DNA of 64,000 nt from Guadua angustifolia (lineage: Eukaryota; Streptophyta; Magnoliopsida; Poales; Poaceae). A program made the position numbers and the translations under genes. Shown in pieces: positions 58,243 to 64,000 of the stretch. The notes under the pieces are model-generated. The model worked only from the letters and a program-made list of their open reading frames with translations, was not told the DNA's origin and did no database searches. The first letter of the stretch is position 1, and every line of letters begins with the position of its first letter. The stretch covers positions 50,013,326 to 50,077,325 of the forward strand of contig CM070501.1 of assembly GCA_036346375.1 (NCBI GenBank), read 5' to 3'.

Positions 58243-58747
58243 GAACTCTTCACTGTTGTAACCCTAAAAATTATTTTTTCAAAACTAGCCCTGAACAATT
58301 TTTGTCAAATATAGCCACTGGCCCGCAAATCCCACGCGTGGAGAGCACGAAAAATACAAATTCCACGCACGGGCAACGCGGAAATAACCACGAGGCGACA
58401 CATGGCGAAAACCGAATGCCGCACAACCGCAAAATGAAATTATCTAATGCCGCATGCCACCGACAATAAATACCGTGCCTCCACTCAGCCGATCCAAAAT
58501 TCAGAAAAAGACCGCGCTACAGTATCATGGTATTGTAGCAATGCAGCGCTACAGTACTGTTGCATTATTTTTTTGGATTTCGAAATGTTGCTAAGTGGAG
58601 ATGCGGCATTGCCACGTGTCACGTCGCAGTATTGCTGTGCTCTCCGTGCGCTGGTTTTGCAGACCAGTTGGCTATATTTGTATAGAAAATTACACGGAGG
58701 CTAATTTTAAAAAAACAAAATTTTAAGGCCATAGCAGCGAAGAGTTC
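58243..58747. mobile_element. Foldback MITE, copy 4 of 4
   Basis: The ends GAACTCTTCACTGTTGTAAC and GGCCATAGCAGCGAAGAGTTC are inverted. This is the complete version of copy 2. Confidence 0.85.
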
Positions 58748-58909
58748 ACTGTCACTGACCTCGGGAGGAGGCAATAAGGCAACTGGGAAGCTTCTCGCAC
58801 ACATCCACATTAATTTGACCGGCGAGCCTCGAGAGGGGAAGAACGTTGATCCTTTCAGGGAAGCTTCGGTACTACTGCTCCCAGCGATGAAAGTGGAGCA
58901 GTAGAGTGC

Positions 58910-58917
58910 TATAAATA
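58910..58917 (+). promoter_or_regulatory. TATA box of GST D1
   Basis: CTATAAATACCGCC lies 131 bp before the ATG at 59048. It is intact, unlike the copy C box. Confidence 0.65.
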
Positions 58918-59047
58918 CCGCCACCAAGTCACCACAATTAGCCCAACACACATCACAGTTATTTCCCTGAGTATGGTGTTTATTACTTCCATTTCATAGC
59001 GCCACTTTTCTACCGCCGGTTAGGACTCGTGTAACTCGGAAGCGCAA

Positions 59048-59262
59048 ATGGGCGAGCCGGTCAAGGTCATCGGCTATTTCGACAGCCCGTTCAGCCACCG
59101 TGCCGAGGTCGCCCTGCGGCTGAAAGGGGTGCCCTACGAGATGATCCTGGAAGACCTGCGCAACAAGAGCGAGCTGCTACTCACTCACAACCCCATCCAC
59201 AAGAAGGTGCCCGTGCTCCTCCACGGCGACCGTGCCATCTGCGAGTCGCTCGTCATCGTCGA
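59048..59262 (+). pseudogene. Tau-class GST exon 1 (copy D1), truncated
   Basis: Identical in layout to copy C: MGEPVKVIGYFDSPF, Ser13, LRNKSELLLTHNPIHKK, ICESLVIVE. Homology ends abruptly after GTCATCGTCGA (59262). Unrelated sequence follows, read in frame as WVTRRRATT to a stop at 59500. The missing part of exon 1 and exon 2 appear 3.3 kb downstream as part of D2. Confidence 0.9.
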
Positions 59263-60730
59263 ATGGGTAACCCGTCGACGCGCCACTACCGCCACGCCTC
59301 AAGGCTTACGGCAAGGATACCCACACGGCGTAGCCTCAAGTTTGGCCCTACTCTCTTCCTGCAGAAGGCTGAACGAATCCGACCTCGGTTCTCTTATTCT
59401 TCAAGGCTCTTCCGAAAATCAAGCGCGCACGCTCAAGAAACGGTGGCTGCGAAGCACAAAACTAAACCGGCTCATTATGCACCGGTTCTTATATTCGTAA
59501 CGCTATTCGAAACCCCGCGGAGGACGTTTCTCATGATATCGGATCGTCGGCATAGGCTCTACTCGAGATCCGGTTACCTCCTTGTACCGATTCCGGCGAT
59601 CCTGGCCGCTAACTTTGGCCAGTCAAGACCATTGTAGAAGGATATGGCGTTAACGAAGTGAAGTCCCCTGCAGGCGCTGTTTTCACCGACTTCGACAGTT
59701 CCAAGACAGGGCTACTTTGTCGCGAAAGGTGACTTCAGGCTGGCAAGGCCCCGAAAGCGGGGCAAGGCAGATTTATTTTACCTTCTTTAAGGTCCCTAAC
59801 TCCGATCACTGACCTCCGCTTACCTCCACCTTCCGTCGTTCGAGCTGCTTTAGCGCTGGCCATGGTTGCGCTTTTCTCCGCTAAACGCCAGGCTCTCCGA
59901 TTCTCCGACCTTTTGCGCTCAAGATCAAGGCAAAGTTAGGAACGGCCCACCTTCCGAACCAACCCAGACAAAGAATAACCTACCGATCGTACGCTTCCAT
60001 GGCTTGAAGTCTCCCTGTGGTCTCTCGCCGACTCGCCACTGCCGCCTCGAGGGCGACGCCCCACGCGATGAGCCTCTCCGAAGCCAGGCCAGCAAGATCC
60101 GCCTCACGGGCGGTTCGGCTATTGGCCTCCGCCAGAGGGACCTGCCTGATACTCGCCCGTGGATCACCCAACCGGGCGCCCCTGCAGGCAAGGCCCTCAT
60201 CCGGCGAGTTCTTCCGTCACATCGCACACGGCTTGGAGCCTCCTGCAGACGGAGTCCCGCTGTCGCGATCCTCCGAGGCGCCCGCCGCAGCAGCGTTTGA
60301 GGAGTTCGGATTTGCCTCCGAACGCATCGCGTAAGACGCCGCAGCCCACCACCGCCAACTTCGTAATCACAAGATCCCAAGAAAGTTCCGAGCATAACTT
60401 ATCTGCACTACTGGTCGATCCCCTGCGATCTGCGAAGACTTCAAGAAGGAGATCAGTGCCCGACCGCCTAACGCGATCCGCCGCTTTGGGAACCTCCCGC
60501 AGGATTCCCTATTCGCGAGCTCGGCTTCCCTATGACAGAGAGGGGTTGCACGCGCCGCCATGGACGCCCAGACGACAACAGACCCGTCAGCCTTCGCCGA
60601 GCCGAAGTCATTAAGAATCACCACCATCTTCCGCTCCTCTCGCCCGCCGGCGACTTATTCGCACCGCCACGGGCCGCCCCTCGTGAAGGCCGGAGGCCGC
60701 CCCTGTTCAATGTAAACCACCAGGTGCCCG
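59263..60730. other. Filler DNA between GST D1 and D2
   Basis: This is a GC-rich stretch not present in block 1. Frames on both strands are long because of composition and match nothing I know. No terminal repeats or target duplication are visible, so it does not look like a simple transposon insertion. Confidence 0.5.
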
Positions 60731-61475
60731 GACTCGTGTAACTCGGAAGCGCAAATGGGCGAGCCGGTCAAGGTCATCGGCTATTTCGACGCGTTCAGCC
60801 ACCGTGCCGAGGTCGCCCTGCGGCTGAAAAGGGTGGCTGCGCAACAAGAGCGAGCATGATCGGGAAGACGCAGAACGCCACGGTGCTGCCAGGCCCCAGC
60901 GCTTTACCACCTCACTACGGCGGACGACCCAACAACCCCATCCACAATGGCAACGCTGTCATTACCCTCCAGTCCCACACCGCGACGGGCGATTGGAAAA
61001 CGCTAACGGGTTTTACTATGCGTTCACGGCGACCGTGCCATCCGCCAGGCTGCGATTGTTTATCGACCTCACTGCCACGGCGAAGCAATGGATGCCCCGA
61101 CCGACGAGCCTGACGGACCGAGAGCCTCAATCAAACTCTCGAACCTCTTCACAACAAGCTAACATCAAATCATCGGTTCACACAGACCGCCACCTACCCA
61201 ATCGACGCGGCGCTTCAAGATGACTAAACAGGAGGGAGGCCGCTTTCCCTAGGCAATCCTAAGGCGACACTTGCCAAGACTGACAGTTACGAGAGTGGTG
61301 TGCGCCAGCCTGAGGAGCCGATCACGCCTGGCCTGGCCGGCCTCACTAACCCGACGCAGGCCAACAACTACTACCGGCCGAGGTCAAGTCCGAGACCAGA
61401 CGCCGAGGCGAAGGCCGCACTCCCAGCGAGGAGCCCCATCATTTTTTTTTTCCTTTACATTTATGTAACCGACTT

Positions 61476-61934
61476 CTATATATAAGGAGGTTCGCTCCAA
61501 CAGGGGGCGCGCACACTAGACAAACATACAAACAGTAGCGCCAGTCGAGTAGGGACATTCACCTCAACCAAGATATATCCCTGACCTCCTTTCTCTTCGG
61601 GGTCTAACCATTCAGGAGAGGAGACGCTGCCCTCTAGATTAAATTTCACTTGCTTGCCTTCAAACACCGCATAACCGGTTATCCCTCCGTTTGCAAAGCC
61701 GCTTTCGTAAAGTCCAGCTTTGAGAAAATCACGCCCCATTTAGCTCATCCGTAAGATCTGCTTCCAACATTTCGTCGAGCCTCGTTGAAGTGATAATCCT
61801 CCCATTTCTACAAAAACATCAACAGTCGAGCTTTTTGAGCTTTTGCATTGATCGTAATTGTAATCGATGGGCATTTTAGTTTCCACGATAAAATCTATAT
61901 TCAATTTCAGAATGCCGCCCCTTGGCCTCACCAA
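61476..61934 (-). pseudogene. Unidentified ORF with a single stop, in filler
   Basis: One minus-strand frame of about 150 codons is broken only by a TAA at 61740-61742, directly before an ATG. It reads GGILKLNIDFIVETKMPIDY and STVDVFVEMGGLSLQRG, then MGRDFLKAGLYESGFANGGI and VKFNLEGSVSSPEWLDPEE. Composition is protein-like, not low complexity. A TATA-like GGCTATATAAGCC lies upstream on the minus strand at about 62315-62327. I do not recognise the family. It may be a captured gene or an organelle or plasmid-derived piece. Confidence 0.4.
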
Positions 61935-62593
61935 CAGAGATAAAGTTACTATTCACACACCTCTGGCAGCCATTAGTTGGCCGATGTCATCCTCTTCATT
62001 TCTTACATTTTTCTCTCTCCTCAGACGCAAAAAGCTGCTGCCCCCGAGTCCACGCTTAGCAATGCCAACAGTTCGACCTTTCTTATCTTGAGCCTAGCTC
62101 TAGAAGTACCACCACTTTCTAGCAAGCTTTCTACCAACTTAGCATACCAATATGTTTCTAATAAATGATTTGGCTACATTGCTTCTCATACACACCACCA
62201 CCCCAACATCCCCACATACATATTTTTGGGTATCAATTAATCAACACTGTGGTAATGGTAAGTAGACTAGATAATAGCGAGATGCTTATGCGCCTCTATT
62301 TCACGTCATCAGGGCTTATATAGCCTGCCGATTTACATTGTTTTACCCGTAACTGAAAGCATTCAGTCAAAACACAAAAGTAACGGTGAAACTAAGATAA
62401 CAGCAACCGAAAACAACAGTGACATAGATACTAGTTATGCAGTAAAACTATTCCTGGTCAATCCACCGTCCGATGCGCCTCCTTCCGAATGATTAAATCC
62501 TGGCTCTTGGTTTCTTTAAGTGAAATCGGTAAAGCGGTATTATTAGCTGCCGTGTCTTCTGTTCTCCTTCTTCGACGTTGCCAAGGCCTGACA
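61935..62593. other. Filler DNA, mostly unrecognised
   Basis: AT-rich with a TATA-like site on the minus strand near 62320. It could be the 5' flank of the unidentified minus-strand frame. Confidence 0.4.
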
Positions 62594-63520
62594 CACGGGC
62601 CGCCCCTTCTGCCGGCCGACCCCTATGACAGAGCCACGGCCCGCTTCTGGGCTCACTTCATCGAAGAGAAGGTAACCTTATGCCGAGACGTTTAATTTTT
62701 GGGTTCAAACTTTCTCCATCTTGAGAGCTTGTATCGGTTGAAGTATTAATTTTTGCCGAGTGAGCAGTGTTCCAAGACGTTCTGGCTGTCGCTGTGGACA
62801 GAGGGGGAGGTGCAGAAGGGGTTCGTCAAGGAGATCAAGGAGAACCTGGCGCTGCTGGAGGGGCATCTCAAAGGGAAGAGGTTCTTCGGAGGCGACTCCG
62901 TCGGTTACCTCGACATAGCCGCCAGTGGGTTCGCGCACTGGCTCGGGGTCTTCGAGGAGGTCGCCGGGGTGAGCTTGGTCACCGACGAGGAGTTCCCTGA
63001 CCTCCGCCGTTGGGCTAAGGAGTACACTTCCAACGAGGCAGTCAGGAAGTGCCTGCCGGATCGGGAGCAGCTGCTCGCCCATTTCACGGCGCAGAAGGAC
63101 AGGTTTGTCTCGGCGGCAAGGTCGATGCTGCCCGCATAATTCGGATACGACTTTTATGCCAAAAGCCCATATATAATAAGTCCATGGATGTGGGACTGGA
63201 TGTATGGATAACGTATTGTGTCCGGCGATCATATGTCAGTATGTCATGGTGTGCTAGGCCGGAATATATATTACACAGCGCTTGTACTGCAAGATGCATA
63301 CTGTGTGTGCCTTTTTAACTGGTGCTGTAGAGTATCCATTGCGAGTAGATCACTAATTCTGCGTAGACCAAATCTTAACTGGGCTGGCCCGCTCCAAGAC
63401 GGCCTCATCTTCGTTCAGTGGTCTATCAGATATGCCTCCATTTTCTTCTGTGCATAGGGACTTCTGGTTCCGATCGACATGACCACATGACGAACTGCGA
63501 AATGCCTCATTCGTGGTGGT

Positions 63521-64000
63521 ACCTTTCAAGCGTGGTCAAACATGTTGCGAATATGCCGCTCAACTTGGAAATGAAGCTAGCAGGTGGCTTCTCACAGAAA
63601 GAGAACGACGTTGTGAGATCATGTGATGAAAAATTGGTTGAATGGTGAAATTGGCATTGTAAAGTGATTTTGGTTATGGCATGTGTGGTGCTTGTGCATG
63701 TGCTATGTTGAGATGATTATCATGCTGGTGATAGCATGATGAAGTTTTGCTTGATGCAATGCACTCGTGTGAGTGGTTGCATGGACTAATCTTGAGTTAA
63801 GTCGTGGACTTGTGCTCGGATGCGTTGTTTGTTACTTCATGTGCAGGTGTTGCTCGAGGGCGAACGTGGTCGATGACGGGACCAGAACTAGGTTCATGGA
63901 GGAACTGAGGTTCGAGACTAGGTTCAGGAGGAATCGAGGTCTTGGTGGTCAAGGATGTCATGCGGGACGTTAAGCTAGAGAACATGCATATGAAATTTGG
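63521..64000. other. No gene recognised
   Basis: Mixed composition. The last 150 bp have short frames on both strands with a Glu/Arg-rich reading. This may be the edge of another element outside the window. Confidence 0.4.

Larger units (their letters stand above)
60731..63139 (+). pseudogene. Tau-class GST copy D2 with shredded exon 1
   Basis: Exon 1 survives as colinear pieces. (a) 60731-60835 covers the leader, ATG and the start of the protein, with a 4-bp deletion at TTCGAC|GCGTTC. (b) 60837-60855 is CTGCGCAACAAGAGCGAGC. (c) About 60932-60946 is CAACCCCATCCACAA. (d) About 61025-61042 is CACGGCGACCGTGCCATC. (e) 62594-62671 encodes GPPLLPADPYDRATARFWAH and FIEEK, then a GTAACC donor. Between b and c, and c and d, 13-18 bp of GST is replaced by 76-78 bp of unrelated DNA. 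Between d and e lies 1.55 kb. Exon 2 (62768-63139) is fully open and undamaged (123 codons, LWTEGEVQKGFVKEIKENLA, DLRRWAKEYTSN, ending MLPA). It cannot make a GST as it stands. Confidence 0.85.
56398..63520. repeat. Segmental duplication, block 2 (GST D)
   Basis: Counterpart of 50400-54770, split by the filler at 59263-62593. The 3' flanks match closely: TGTCCGGCGATCATATGTCA at 63220 against the similar string at 54498, and CAGATATGCCTCCATTTTCT at 63427 against 54667. Block 2 lacks the two DNA elements that entered block 1 afterwards. Confidence 0.85.

Noticed and set aside
59866..60627. Frames of 144-156 codons on both strands
   Set aside because: Arg/Pro/Ala-rich readings on both strands point to composition. 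No motif was found.

Overview
This 64 kb window is nuclear DNA from a grass (Poaceae). The evidence is plant-type split genes with GT-AG introns, tau-class glutathione S-transferases, a plant calmodulin-like gene, and a dense mix of grass-type transposons: a FAR1-type MULE, Helitrons, Stowaway, PIF/Tourist and hAT MITEs, SINEs, a LINE and Ty3/Ty1 fragments. I cannot name the genus. From memory, rice has the order HY2 (phytochromobilin synthase), a calmodulin-like gene (CML10) and a GSTU cluster near the distal end of chromosome 1. The same order appears here, so I infer a syntenic block. Only two genes look intact: the CML (18366-18932, minus) and one GSTU (44981-45948, plus).

Layout. 1-930 is a two-copy degenerate tandem repeat. 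2045-7760 is a long-TIR Mutator-like element with a FAR1/MULE/SWIM transposase broken at two or three points. It also carries two captured exons of a C-type cyclin-dependent kinase. 9052-16511 is a wrecked HY2 gene on the minus strand. Six exons keep their splice sites, but exon 7 is cut by a LINE, a 1.6 kb Helitron sits between exons 4 and 5, and there are frameshifts, a small deletion and a stop. The CML follows. 19.0-31.3 kb has no gene but holds a Helitron, a SINE with target duplication, several MITEs and a 0.95 kb foldback element. 31.3-37.2 kb is an inverted-repeat DNA element filled by two LTR-retrotransposon fragments in opposite orientation. 37.2-42.4 kb is MITEs, a SINE-like sequence, a Helitron and a foldback.

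42.4-63.5 kb is the GSTU cluster: pseudogene A, intact gene B, copy C with a 10-bp frameshifting deletion, truncated copy D1, and copy D2. D2 has an intact second exon, but its first exon is broken into short colinear pieces separated by filler DNA. C and D lie in a tandem segmental duplication of about 6 kb that also carries four copies of one foldback MITE, two Stowaway copies, a minisatellite and remnants of a plant-mobile-domain gene.

The strongest signals are the loss of HY2 at what looks like its ancestral position, the kinase exons carried by the MULE, and the shredded GST exon. HY2 makes the phytochrome chromophore, so a functional copy must exist elsewhere. That would suit a polyploid or a fractionated duplicate.
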